A stretch of 64,000 nucleotides of DNA from assembly GCF_036227105.1 (NCBI RefSeq), contig NZ_CP109434.1:811001-875000 (forward strand), read 5' to 3'. Every line of letters begins with the position of its first letter. Position 1 is the first letter of the stretch. Shown here one piece after another: positions 8,464 to 15,682 of this stretch. The stretch is from Amycolatopsis sp. NBC_01488 (GTDB lineage: Bacteria > Actinomycetota > Actinomycetes > Mycobacteriales > Pseudonocardiaceae). The notes under the pieces were generated by a model that had not been told where the DNA came from, did not search any database, and saw nothing but the letters and a program-made list of their open reading frames with translations. The position numbers were made by a program, and so were the translations under genes.

Positions 8464-9384
8464 TCACCGTGGCTTCGCCTCGAGGACACCGCTGACGTAG
8501 CGCACGTCGCCCATGCGCAGGTCGTCGTCCACGAGGGGTGGGAGGGCGTTCGCGGCGAGCAGGTCACGGACGGTGGTCCCGCTCATCGTCCAGCCGCGGT
8601 CCGCCAGGTAGGGCGCCGCTTCGTTGCGCTCGCCGAAGTAGCGCAGCTTGGCCATGTCCGTGTCGAAGTTCCGGTCACGCCAGCGTTCGGAGAGGCGGTT
8701 CAGGCTGTCCTTCGTCCGGTCGTCGTCGCCCGGTCGCGGGTTGGGCCGGTTTTCGGTGGCCACCCGGCTTCCCGGCGCGCTGAGCTCGGTGATCGTGTCC
8801 AGCAGGCTGTCCTGGGCCTCGGGTGGCAGGTAGCTCAGCAGGCCTTCGGCGCTCCACGCGGCCGGCCGGGCCGGGTCGAACCCGGCGGTGCGCAGCGCGG
8901 CCGGCCAGTCGTCGCGCAGGTCGGCCGCGGCCACTCGCCGCTCGGCGGTGGGCGCGGCACCCAGCTCGGCCAGCGTGCGGGTCTTGAACTCCAGGACCGG
9001 CGGCTGGTCGACCTCGTACACCACGGTCCCGGCCGGCCAGGGCAGCCGGTAGGCGCGGGAATCCAGTCCCGAAGCCAGGATCACGGCCTGCGTGATGCCC
9101 GCGCTCGCCGCGTCGAGGAAGAAATCGTCGTAGAAGCGGCCCCGGATTTGCGCCATGTCGATCCACACGTCGCCGACCAGGTCGTCCGGGACCGCTTCGC
9201 CGGTCGCCAGCCGGATGAGGAAGTCGACGCCGACCGCCCGGACGAGCGGTTCGGCGAACGGGTCGTCGATGAGCGGACGGTCCGCGCGGGTCGCCATCGC
9301 CCGGGCCGCCGCGGCCATGGTCGCGGTCGCGCCGACGCTGGAGGCGAGGTCCCAGGTGTCCCCGTCGCGCCTGGTGGAAGTCAT
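8464..9384 (-). CDS. Class I SAM-dependent methyltransferase (TIGR00027/leucine carboxyl methyltransferase-like)
   Basis: This 306-residue methyltransferase belongs to the family abundant in mycobacteria and related actinomycetes. The N-terminal [18 protein letters not shown] and [14 protein letters not shown] are family hallmarks. The SAM-binding motif I is [15 protein letters not shown], followed by the acidic YEVDQPPVL loop. The ATG at 9384 follows an AAGGACAGG-like ribosome site, and an in-frame upstream extension without homology was rejected. It diverges from the VanZ gene over 149 bases, where no convincing operator was seen. The substrate is unknown. Confidence 0.85.
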   Translation of the reverse strand: MTSTRRDGDTWDLASSVGATATMAAAARAMATRADRPLIDDPFAEPLVRAVGVDFLIRLATGEAVPDDLVGDVWIDMAQIRGRFYDDFFLDAASAGITQAVILASGLDSRAYRLPWPAGTVVYEVDQPPVLEFKTRTLAELGAAPTAERRVAAADLRDDWPAALRTAGFDPARPAAWSAEGLLSYLPPEAQDSLLDTITELSAPGSRVATENRPNPRPGDDDRTKDSLNRLSERWRDRNFDTDMAKLRYFGERNEAAPYLADRGWTMSGTTVRDLLAANALPPLVDDDLRMGDVRYVSGVLEAKPR

Positions 9385-9533
9385 GTTCTGCCCTGTCCTT
9401 CGCGTTCTCGGATCGGTTCGCGAGTGACGTACCACTTTTCGGGGCCGGTGACCAGACGCCGGCTCGGCGGGTATCGCGGGCGTATCGAAAACCGGATACG
9501 CCGCCGCAACCGTCGTGCGGCTGGGATGGCGGG

Positions 9534-10139
9534 ATGCGGCACGGCTGGTTCGGCACGTTCACCGGCGTCGCGGTGCTCTCGGTGTGCGCACTGCCGTTGG
9601 CCGCGCTGACGGTGTGGTTTCTGGCGCGCCGCCGGAGCTTCGCGCCGTGGCGCACGTCGCTGGCCGACGTCGGCATCGTGTACGGGACCGTGCCGTGGGT
9701 GTGGCTGACGCTGCTGCCGGGCAGCCGGGCGGGTCAGGTCACCGGGCGGGTGAGCCTGGTGCCGCTGCGGGACCTGGCCACGATGCCGGTGAGCCAGATC
9801 GTCGGCAACCTGCTGGTGTTCGCGGCGCTGGGGTTCTTCGTCCCGCTGCGGTTCGCGGCGTCGGTCCCGCGGGTCCTGGTGCTCGCGGCGAGCTGTTCGG
9901 TACTGGTGGAGACCGCGCAGTACGTCCTGCGGCTGGATCGGGTGTCCTCTGTGGACGATGTGCTGCTCAACACCGCCGGTGCCGGGCTGGCCGCGCTGGT
10001 GTCGCTGGAGTTGTTCGCGGCGCGGGGTCTGCGGCCGGTCGGGCCGCAGACCCCGGCCGTCAGGCCAGTGACTCGCGGTACCAGTCCGCCGCCTCGGTCA
10101 GGCGCGGGCCGAAGCCCGGGCCCGGCGAGACGCCGGTGA
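9534..10139 (+). CDS. VanZ family membrane protein
   Basis: This 201-residue integral membrane protein has about four hydrophobic segments (residues about 8-28, 45-62, 87-110, 112-132). The VanZ signature residues are in the [13 protein letters not shown] and [17 protein letters not shown] stretches. VanZ-like proteins are linked to low-level teicoplanin or lipoglycopeptide resistance, but most are of unknown role. The last 40 residues are Pro/Arg/Gly rich, run through a strong hairpin and lie antisense to the next gene's 3' end. That tail may be a read-through extension and not folded protein. Confidence 0.8.
   Translation: MRHGWFGTFTGVAVLSVCALPLAALTVWFLARRRSFAPWRTSLADVGIVYGTVPWVWLTLLPGSRAGQVTGRVSLVPLRDLATMPVSQIVGNLLVFAALGFFVPLRFAASVPRVLVLAASCSVLVETAQYVLRLDRVSSVDDVLLNTAGAGLAALVSLELFAARGLRPVGPQTPAVRPVTRGTSPPPRSGAGRSPGPARRR
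10024..10054 (-). terminator. Hairpin terminator for the leftward AfsA-SDR operon, inside the VanZ coding end
   Basis: This is a perfect 13-bp stem (10024-10036 with 10042-10054) with a five-base loop. It starts six bases past the stop codon of the minus-strand SDR gene. It is G/C rich without a U tract, as usual in actinomycetes. It overlaps the 3' coding region of the convergent VanZ gene. Confidence 0.65.
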
Positions 10140-11394
10140 GGTGCCAGATGCGGTCGCTGTCGTACCAGTGATCCCGCGTGAGCAGGGAATACTGGTGGTC
10201 GGTCAGCGACGGGAGCGCCGCGCGCGTGCGGGCGTGGTGCTCGGCGAGCGGCAGGTCCGCCAGCGGGACCGGGAGGTCGAGCAGCTCGCACACCGCCGTG
10301 ACCAGCCGGCGCATCCGCACCGGGCGGGGATCGGCCACGTGGAGGACCTCACCAGCCCGGCTGAGCCGCGGACTCAGCGCCAGCACGGCGATCGCCGCCG
10401 CGAGATCGGCCACGGCCACGAGCGACGTGCGCGCCACGCCGCCCGCCGCCCACGCCGGAACCGCCCGCACCCAGCGGACCAGCGCCGGCACCACGTGCCG
10501 GTCACCGGGACCGTGCACCAGATGAGGCCGCAGGACGGTGCCCCCGGCGGCCAGCACCAGCCGCTCCCCGGCCAGCCGGCTCCGGCTGGTGGGCGACGCC
10601 GGGTCCGTGACCAGCTCGGCGCCCGTGGTCGCGGGATCCCGCGGGCGCTCGCCGGACGGCTCGTTCCGGCGGGTCGATGTATCGCCCGCCGACCCGCTCC
10701 GGCCGGTCGATCCCCCCGGGGCGACGGCCACCCCCGGCTTGACGTGCCTGTGTTCGCCCGCCAGGTTGCGGCCGGTCGACGGCTCCGGCCCATTCGGCAG
10801 ACGCTCATCCGGCGACCGGTTCCGGCTGGTGGACGGCCCCAGATCCGCAGCCGCCCCGCACCTCTGGCGCACGACCACCGACCCGCTCCGGCCGGCCGAC
10901 GGCCCCAGATCCACCACCAGCCCGGACCCGCTTCCCTGCCGCATGCCCACCGGCCCGCTCCCGCGAATCCGGGACCCGCGATCCCCCGCCGGCCCCGTCC
11001 CCGGCACCGCCGCTCCCCGGTGCACGCCGTCGCGGTAGACCGCGCACGTGCTCAGGTACAGGACCTTCTCCGTGCCCGCCCTTCGGGCCTCCGCCAGGAG
11101 CTTTGCCGTTCCCCCTTCGTTGACCGCCCGGCACCGGGCGGGGTCGCCGCCGACCTGGGATGCCAGGTGCAGCAGCGTGGTGATGCCCGTGCACAGCCCC
11201 GCCAGGCTCGCCGCGTCGGTGAGGTCGCCGGGCCACGTCGTCACGCCCGCTTGCGTCATCCAGCCCGGCACCGGTCTCCGGGCGAGGACGCGGACCCGGG
11301 GGCCCATTCCTCGCCCGGCCAGCTCCCGCAGCACTGCCGTGCCGATGAAGCCGGTTGCGCCGGTGACCAGGATGTCCGGCCCGACGGCCGTCAC
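10060..11394 (-). CDS. NAD-dependent epimerase/dehydratase-like SDR of the butyrolactone operon, with a repeat insert
   Basis: This extended short-chain dehydrogenase of 444 residues is coupled to the AfsA gene by a GTGA overlap. The Rossmann loop is ILVTGATGFIGTAVLREL (residues about 6-23), and the C-terminal RPHLVHGPGDRHVVPALV is typical of reductases beside AfsA genes. Relatives are about 300 residues long. The excess is a Gly/Ser/Arg-rich insert between LYLSTCAVYRDGVHRG and the SRLAGERLVLAAGGTVLRP segment, about 10567-10990. The position of the usual YxxxK pair reads SPTSRSRLAGE, so the classical tyrosine is absent. It probably reduces or modifies the butenolide precursor made by the AfsA protein. 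Whether the insert leaves it active is unknown. Confidence 0.75.
   Translation of the reverse strand: MTAVGPDILVTGATGFIGTAVLRELAGRGMGPRVRVLARRPVPGWMTQAGVTTWPGDLTDAASLAGLCTGITTLLHLASQVGGDPARCRAVNEGGTAKLLAEARRAGTEKVLYLSTCAVYRDGVHRGAAVPGTGPAGDRGSRIRGSGPVGMRQGSGSGLVVDLGPSAGRSGSVVVRQRCGAAADLGPSTSRNRSPDERLPNGPEPSTGRNLAGEHRHVKPGVAVAPGGSTGRSGSAGDTSTRRNEPSGERPRDPATTGAELVTDPASPTSRSRLAGERLVLAAGGTVLRPHLVHGPGDRHVVPALVRWVRAVPAWAAGGVARTSLVAVADLAAAIAVLALSPRLSRAGEVLHVADPRPVRMRRLVTAVCELLDLPVPLADLPLAEHHARTRAALPSLTDHQYSLLTRDHWYDSDRIWHLTGVSPGPGFGPRLTEAADWYRESLA
10567..10906 (-). repeat. Six degenerate copies of the SDR active-site segment
   Basis: Within the SDR gene a unit of about 38 bases recurs irregularly. 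The peptide copies read, in order, GPSAGRSGSVVVR, GPSTSRNRSPDER, EPSTGRNLAGEHR, GGSTGRSGSAGDT, TSTRRNEPSGER and SPTSRSRLAGER. The last is the one in the normal domain position. On the plus strand the shared core is TCCGGCTGGTGGACG or close variants, at about 10580, 10669, 10699, 10768, 10821 and 10888. This looks like repeated in-place duplication of one coding segment followed by drift. Confidence 0.7.
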
Positions 11395-12359
11395 GACAAG
11401 CGCATTCCCAGCGTGGCGCGCGCCGCCGTCGCGCCCTTCTGGCGGACCTCGACCCGGACCGTCCGGGTGGGGTCCGGTCCCACCGGGTCGACGTCGACCA
11501 CCAGCAGGCACTCCGAGTCGAACTCCACGTACGTGTCGAACCGGAACTCCGCGCTCGCCGGCAGGGCGTACGGGTCGCCGAGCGCCAGCAGGGCCGCCTG
11601 CCGCGCGCCTTCGGCCAGCACCATGCCCGGCACGTGGTCGGCCGGGTGGTCGAAGAGCACCGCGTGGTCCGGGTCGAACCGCAGTGCCCAGGTGCCGTCC
11701 CTCGGCGTCGCCGCCACCAGGACGTCCTCGGCGCGGTCGCGGCCGACCGAGGCCGGGGCGACCGCGGGCAGGACCGCGGCCTGGAACGGCGTCGCCGCGA
11801 AGTGGTCGCCCCGCACGCGGCGGTAGACCGCCGAGGACACGCAGCGCCAGCGCTCCGACGCGGTGCCGATCCGCTGGCCGTCGCGGAAGCAGTCGAAGTC
11901 CAGGCGCATGCCGCCGACGTTCTTGCCGCGGTACTCGACGTCGTGCGCGCCGGCCCGCAGGACGACGTCGACGGGACGGCCCAGGGTGGCCAGGCCGGTC
12001 TCGACGACCGAATAGTCCTTGCGGTCGGAAAGGAAGCTGTGGCTGAGCGGCACGCCGTACGCCCGGTGCGCGATCAGCAGCGCCGCCTGGCGGATCGTCT
12101 CCGCGTACAGCATCGGGTCGTGGAACACCGGCGTCCGCGGCCCGAAGAAGCTGTGCCGGCGCGGCCACTGCGCACCCACCTCGAACCGGCCTTCGCCGAG
12201 GATGTTCAGGTCGGTGACGAAGACCTCCGAGACCGCCGCGCGGTGCACGAGGCTCCGCGGGATCGTCTGCTGGAAGTCGACGGCTCGCGCCGCGGGCGTG
12301 CCGATGATCTTGGTTTCCGGTGTTTCGCGCGCAGATTCCTGAAGGATGGTGCCGACCAT
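11391..12359 (-). CDS. AfsA-family gamma-butyrolactone biosynthesis protein
   Basis: This 322-residue A-factor-type synthase condenses a beta-ketoacyl chain with a glycerol derivative in gamma-butyrolactone or butenolide signal biosynthesis. Two AfsA hot-dog repeats are visible: residues about 20-150 (IPRSLVHRAAVSEVFVTD, SHSFLSDRKDYS) and about 185-315 (DHVPGMVLAEGARQAALL). The ATG at 12359 follows AGGAGG six bases upstream, so the longer in-frame start at 12431 is rejected. The gene faces the receptor gene across a 206-base gap containing an ARE-like operator. It is therefore expected to be repressed by that receptor until the signal accumulates. Confidence 0.92.
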   Translation of the reverse strand: MVGTILQESARETPETKIIGTPAARAVDFQQTIPRSLVHRAAVSEVFVTDLNILGEGRFEVGAQWPRRHSFFGPRTPVFHDPMLYAETIRQAALLIAHRAYGVPLSHSFLSDRKDYSVVETGLATLGRPVDVVLRAGAHDVEYRGKNVGGMRLDFDCFRDGQRIGTASERWRCVSSAVYRRVRGDHFAATPFQAAVLPAVAPASVGRDRAEDVLVAATPRDGTWALRFDPDHAVLFDHPADHVPGMVLAEGARQAALLALGDPYALPASAEFRFDTYVEFDSECLLVVDVDPVGPDPTRTVRVEVRQKGATAARATLGMRLS

Positions 12360-12433
12360 GACGGTCCTCCTAGAATGAACTACCCCAGTACCCCAGTACT
12401 CCCCCGCACCAGTTGTAGCGGAATCGGACACCT

Positions 12434-12463
12434 AAAACCATACCAACCGAGCGGTTTTTTTTA
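12434..12463. promoter_or_regulatory. ARE-like operator between the AfsA gene and the receptor gene
   Basis: This is an A/T-rich interrupted palindrome in G/C-rich DNA: CATACCAACCGAGCGGTTTT, centred on ACCGAGCGGT at 12446-12455. It matches the general shape of autoregulatory elements bound by ArpA/ScbR-type receptors. It lies 75 bases upstream of the AfsA start and about 100 upstream of the receptor start, so it could control both. Confidence 0.7.
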
Positions 12464-12565
12464 GTGGCTTTCCCTCGTGCCGGGACGTAGACTGGCCGCT
12501 GACGCATGAGGTACCGCCGAATGGTCTACTGTGGACCGGCCGGCCACGAGCGAGAGGGGCTGGGT

Positions 12566-13195
12566 GTGGCTCGCCAAGAGCGTGCGGAGCAGACGCGGAA
12601 CGCGATCCTCGAGGCGGCGGCCTCCCGGTTCGACGCGGTCGGCTTCCTCGGCGCGAGCCTGTCGGACATCCTGACCGAAGCGGGTGTCACGAAGGGTGCG
12701 CTGTACTTCCACTTCAAGTCGAAAGAAGACCTGGCCGACGCGCTGATCGACGAGCAGTTCACGGTCTCGGACCCGCTCGCGGAGATCGAAGACCCCGGGC
12801 TGCAGACGGTCATCGACCTCACCCAGGGCATGGCGGCCAGCCTGCAGTCCGACGTCCGGGTGCGCGCCAGCATCCGGCTCGTCATCGAGCAGGGCTCGTT
12901 CATCACGCCCGCGAACAACGCCTACAAGCGCTGGGTCGACACGATCCACGGCTGCCTGCTCGCCGCGAAGGCGGCGGGTGACCTGCGCAAGGAGATCAAC
13001 GCGCACGACCTCGCGCAGTTCGTGCAGGCGTCGTTCACCGGGATCCAGCTGAGCTCGCAGGTGCTCACCGGGCGGGCGGACCTGCTGGAGCGGATCACGT
13101 TCATGTGGAACATGATCCTGGCCGCGGTGGTCCCGCCGCGGCGGCTGCACCGGTTCCTGCCGCAGGGTTCGCTCCACGAGCCGGCTCCGGTCTGA
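12566..13195 (+). CDS. Gamma-butyrolactone receptor, TetR family (ArpA/ScbR-like)
   Basis: This 209-residue TetR-type repressor opens ARQERAEQTRNAILEAAASR, with recognition helix region TEAGVTKGALYFHFKSKEDL, both characteristic of butyrolactone receptors. A tryptophan in YKRWVDTIHG sits where the ligand-pocket tryptophan of ArpA-type receptors is found. The GTG at 12566, preceded by GAGAGGGG, begins the conserved region; the frame is open further upstream without homology. It diverges from the AfsA gene, the standard arrangement for a signal synthase and its receptor. Confidence 0.9.
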   Translation: MARQERAEQTRNAILEAAASRFDAVGFLGASLSDILTEAGVTKGALYFHFKSKEDLADALIDEQFTVSDPLAEIEDPGLQTVIDLTQGMAASLQSDVRVRASIRLVIEQGSFITPANNAYKRWVDTIHGCLLAAKAAGDLRKEINAHDLAQFVQASFTGIQLSSQVLTGRADLLERITFMWNMILAAVVPPRRLHRFLPQGSLHEPAPV

Positions 13196-13208
13196 GCACC
13201 ACGGCGAC

Positions 13209-13237
13209 GGGCGGCCGGGCACCACGCCGGACCGCCC
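13209..13237. terminator. Bidirectional hairpin between the two receptor genes
   Basis: A ten-base stem (GGGCGGCCGG pairing with CCGG-A-CCGCCC) with an eight-base loop is followed on the plus strand by TCTTT. It lies in the 57-base gap between the convergent receptor genes. Confidence 0.6.
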
Positions 13238-13252
13238 TCTTTCACCGTTCCG

Positions 13253-13870
13253 TCACGCTCCGGCACCCGCCGTCGGCCGCGGGGAGCGCTCCGCCGGCTC
13301 GATGAGCCGCCACAGCTTGCCCAGCGTCGCCGCGAGGTCGCTGTCCGGCACGACGATCCGGCTGGACACCACGGATTCGAGGCCGACGCAGGTGACCACC
13401 ACCAGCAGCTCCGCGGTGTCGAGCGGGACGTCGGCGCCGAGCTCGCCGCCGTCGATCGCCTCGGCCACGTACTCGTGGACCTGGGCCAGCCAGGATCGGG
13501 AGAACACGACGAACCGCTCGTCCACGGACCCCATCTCGCGCGCCATGCGGAAGCTCGCGCCGACCTTCGGGTCGGTGTCGAGCCAGTGCATCAGCGCGCG
13601 GCTGAGCTCGGCGAGGCGCCGCAGGGCCGGGCGCGACGCGGCGAGCTGCCTGCCCACGTGCGCGCGCAGCACGCCGGTCGCGGCGACCTGCACTTCGTCG
13701 CAGATCTCGTCCTTGGAGGAGAAGTGGAAGTACAGGCCGCCCTTGGTGACCCCCGCCGCCTGCGCGATGCCGACCATGCTGGTGGCCGCGTAGCCGTCCC
13801 GGTGCAGCAGCTCGGCCGCGGCCTCCAGCAACAGGCGCCGCGTCTGTTCCGAGCGTGCCTGCTTGGTCAC
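13253..13870 (-). CDS. Second butyrolactone receptor-like TetR regulator (possible pseudo-receptor)
   Basis: This 205-residue TetR-family regulator is clearly related to the first receptor: TKQARSEQTRRLLLEAAAEL, then AQAAGVTKGGLYFHFSSKDE, and a tryptophan in RSWLAQVHEYV. The GTG at 13870 follows CAGGGGGACC. It diverges from the SARP gene across 293 bases that hold an ARE-like site 60 bases from its start and two more near the SARP gene. Paired receptors of this kind often include a pseudo-receptor that senses pathway products and not the butyrolactone. Which of the two binds the signal cannot be decided from sequence. Confidence 0.85.
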   Translation of the reverse strand: MTKQARSEQTRRLLLEAAAELLHRDGYAATSMVGIAQAAGVTKGGLYFHFSSKDEICDEVQVAATGVLRAHVGRQLAASRPALRRLAELSRALMHWLDTDPKVGASFRMAREMGSVDERFVVFSRSWLAQVHEYVAEAIDGGELGADVPLDTAELLVVVTCVGLESVVSSRIVVPDSDLAATLGKLWRLIEPAERSPRPTAGAGA

Positions 13871-13928
13871 CCGTCGGTCCCCCTGGTCGTGCCGTCCGGC
13901 ACGCGGGAGCCCGGCGCCTTGCCGTCAG

Positions 13929-13956
13929 TTTACATACCAACCGCCCGGTTTACAAC
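13929..13956. promoter_or_regulatory. ARE-like operator upstream of the second receptor gene
   Basis: The sequence ACATACCAACCGCCCGGTTT is followed by ACAA. It is an interrupted palindrome sharing CATACCAACCG with the site at 12434-12463. It sits about 60 bases upstream of the receptor's GTG start. Confidence 0.7.
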
Positions 13957-13963
13957 GAGCGAA

Positions 13964-13971
13964 ACCCCTAG
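13964..13971 (-). promoter_or_regulatory. TAGGGGT motif upstream of the second receptor gene
   Basis: On the minus strand this reads CTAGGGGT. It lies 94 bases upstream of the start at 13870 and in the coding orientation. It is one copy of the dispersed intergenic motif described in the findings. Confidence 0.4.
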
Positions 13972-14009
13972 AACCCGCGTGTAGCAACGAAGTCGCCGCC
14001 CCACCGGCA

Positions 14010-14062
14010 AACAAACCGACCGACCTCCCGGTTTTGTCTTGAAAACCGGGTGGTCGGTTTAG
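14010..14062. promoter_or_regulatory. Two ARE-like operators forming one large inverted repeat upstream of the SARP gene
   Basis: Two operator-like palindromes (ACAAACCGACCGACC..CCGGTTTTGT, and AAACCGGGTGGTCGGTTT at 14043-14060) lie either side of the six-base spacer GTCTTG (14035-14040). The two halves are also near-perfect reverse complements of each other. They start about 100-150 bases before the SARP ATG, over the likely promoter, so the receptors probably repress the activator here. Confidence 0.65.
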
Positions 14063-14163
14063 TACGCTGCCGGAGTGGGACCGGGCAGATGGGCGCTGGA
14101 GGACACACTGGGGGCGCCGGGCCGGGCAGATCCGATCGACGCGGACACCGGAGGGCACTGGAC

Positions 14164-14928
14164 ATGGACTACGAGATACTGGGGCAGCTGAAAGTCGGCG
14201 GGCGGCCCGGGGTCAGCGCCCCGCGGGCACGCAAGATCGAGACGTTGCTCGCCGTGCTGCTGGTCAAACGCAACCAGGTGGCGACGACCGAGCACCTGAT
14301 CGGCGAGCTCTGGGGAGAGCACCCGCCGGCCCGGGCGAGCGCCGCCCTGTACGTCTACGTCTCTCAGCTGCGGAAGCTGTTGCGCGGCACGGGAGACGAC
14401 GCGGACGACAGCCCCGTCGTGACGAGCCCGCGCGGCTATTCACTGCACGTCACCGACGGCGAGCTCGACGCCGACCGCTTCACGCGCCACTACGAGCGGG
14501 GCCGGGCCCTGTACTGGGACCGCAACTACAAGGAGGCCGCGGCCGTCCTGCGCGAGGCCGCGAATCTATGGCGCGGCGAAGCGTTCGGCGGCTTCACCGA
14601 CTCCCCCGACGTCCAGGCCTACGCCGCTCTGCTGGAGGAGACCCGGCTGGAGTGCCTGGAACTGCTGATGGAGACCGAGCTGCTGATCGGACGGCACCGC
14701 GAGGTCGTCGGGCAGCTTTCCGCGCTGGCGAAGGAACACACGCTGCGCGAGACGTTCTACGAGTACCTGATGACGGCCCTGCTGCGGTCGAACCGGCGGG
14801 CCGAGGCGCTGGAGACGTTCGCCTCCGCCCGCAACCACCTCGTCCAGCAGCTGGGCATCGAGCCCGGCAGCTCCCTGCGGAAGCTGCACCACAGCATCCT
14901 CGTCGGCGAGCTGTCGGACGCGGTCTGA
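14164..14928 (+). CDS. SARP-family transcriptional activator
   Basis: This 254-residue Streptomyces antibiotic regulatory protein has an OmpR-type winged helix in residues about 10-95 (RKIETLLAVLLVKRNQVATT, SAALYVYVSQLRKLLR). A bacterial transcriptional activation domain follows at about 100-245 (LRETFYEYLMTALLRSN, ending in QQLGIEPGSSLRKLHH). SARPs bind direct repeats overlapping the -35 of biosynthetic promoters and recruit RNA polymerase. The ATG at 14164 follows GGAGG at 14150-14154. The upstream ARE cluster makes it the likely output of the butyrolactone switch, linking signal level to polyketide genes. Confidence 0.92.
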   Translation: MDYEILGQLKVGGRPGVSAPRARKIETLLAVLLVKRNQVATTEHLIGELWGEHPPARASAALYVYVSQLRKLLRGTGDDADDSPVVTSPRGYSLHVTDGELDADRFTRHYERGRALYWDRNYKEAAAVLREAANLWRGEAFGGFTDSPDVQAYAALLEETRLECLELLMETELLIGRHREVVGQLSALAKEHTLRETFYEYLMTALLRSNRRAEALETFASARNHLVQQLGIEPGSSLRKLHHSILVGELSDAV

Positions 14929-14944
14929 ACCACGTCCGGCCCAG

Positions 14945-14978
14945 GGCCCGGTCCACCGCCACCGGCGGGGACCGGGCC
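14945..14978. terminator. Bidirectional terminator between SARP and methyltransferase genes
   Basis: The outer stem of ten bases (14945-14954 with 14969-14978) continues through an inner CCGCC/GGCGG stem with a one-base bulge and a three-base loop, then TTT. It fills the gap between convergent genes. Confidence 0.75.
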
Positions 14979-14980
14979 TT

Positions 14981-15556
14981 TCAGCTTCGGTAGAGGGAAA
15001 CGACCTGCGCACCGCACGCGGCGGGCTCGCCGTACCAACCGCCCCAGCGACTGTCGAGCGCGAGGTCGGCCAGCTCGGCCATCAGGTCCAGCTCCGCGGG
15101 CCACACGTAGCGCAGCGGGACGCCGTCGGCCAGGAACAGCGTCTGGCGGGCGCAGTCGTGCCCGGTGACGAGCGGGTGCGCCGCCCAGCGGGCCGGGTCG
15201 GGGTGGAAGCCGTGGACGACCAGGCCACCGCCGGGCCGCAGCAGCGCCGCAAGCCTGCGGACCGTGCGCACCTGCTCACGCTGCACGAGCAGCCGCGAGA
15301 GGACGTCCGAACCGGCGTAGACGACGTCGAAGCGCTGGGCAGGCAGGCTGTCGAAGCCCGCGTCGGTGACGGCGTACCCGTCGGCCGCGAGCGCGTCCGC
15401 CACCGGGCCACCGCCCGGGACGAGCACGCGAGGACGGCGGGCGACGCGGTCGGCGACCTCGGCGAGGAACGCCGCCGCGCCGGCCGGATCGGCGGCCAGC
15501 GGGGCGAACCAGGCGTCCAGGGTCACGGCCGGCTTTTCGGCGATGCGGGTCGGCAT
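14981..15556 (-). CDS. Small SAM-dependent methyltransferase-like protein
   Basis: This 191-residue protein resembles class I methyltransferases. The glycine-rich RVLVPGGGPVADALAADGY is motif I, FDVVYAGSDVLSRLLV is the post-I region, and LRPGGGLVVHGFHPDPARW is the usual motif III segment. The ATG at 15556 follows AGAGG; a GTG three codons upstream is an alternative. It is a single gene with a TAAAG-containing palindrome near its promoter (15611-15620). It might tailor the polyketide or a signal molecule, but the sequence does not give the substrate. Confidence 0.7.
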   Translation of the reverse strand: MPTRIAEKPAVTLDAWFAPLAADPAGAAAFLAEVADRVARRPRVLVPGGGPVADALAADGYAVTDAGFDSLPAQRFDVVYAGSDVLSRLLVQREQVRTVRRLAALLRPGGGLVVHGFHPDPARWAAHPLVTGHDCARQTLFLADGVPLRYVWPAELDLMAELADLALDSRWGGWYGEPAACGAQVVSLYRS

Positions 15557-15636
15557 CGGGGCCACCTCTCACGGACTGGTCGGATGCTCTCTACGCAGAG
15601 TGCCGGACCGACCTAAAGTCGACCTTGCGCACGCGA

Positions 15637-15668
15637 AAGGCGGCCCGTGCCGGAGCACGGGCCGCCTT
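15637..15668 (-). terminator. Terminator of the DrrAB-type operon
   Basis: A perfect 14-bp stem with a four-base loop lies 14 bases downstream of the minus-strand permease stop codon. Confidence 0.8.
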
Positions 15669-15682
15669 CTGCCGGGAGGTGC

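Noticed and set aside
11391..12431. Longer start for the AfsA protein at 12431
   Set aside because: The AGGAGG site is placed for the ATG at 12359, and the extra 24 residues would cross the promoter region.
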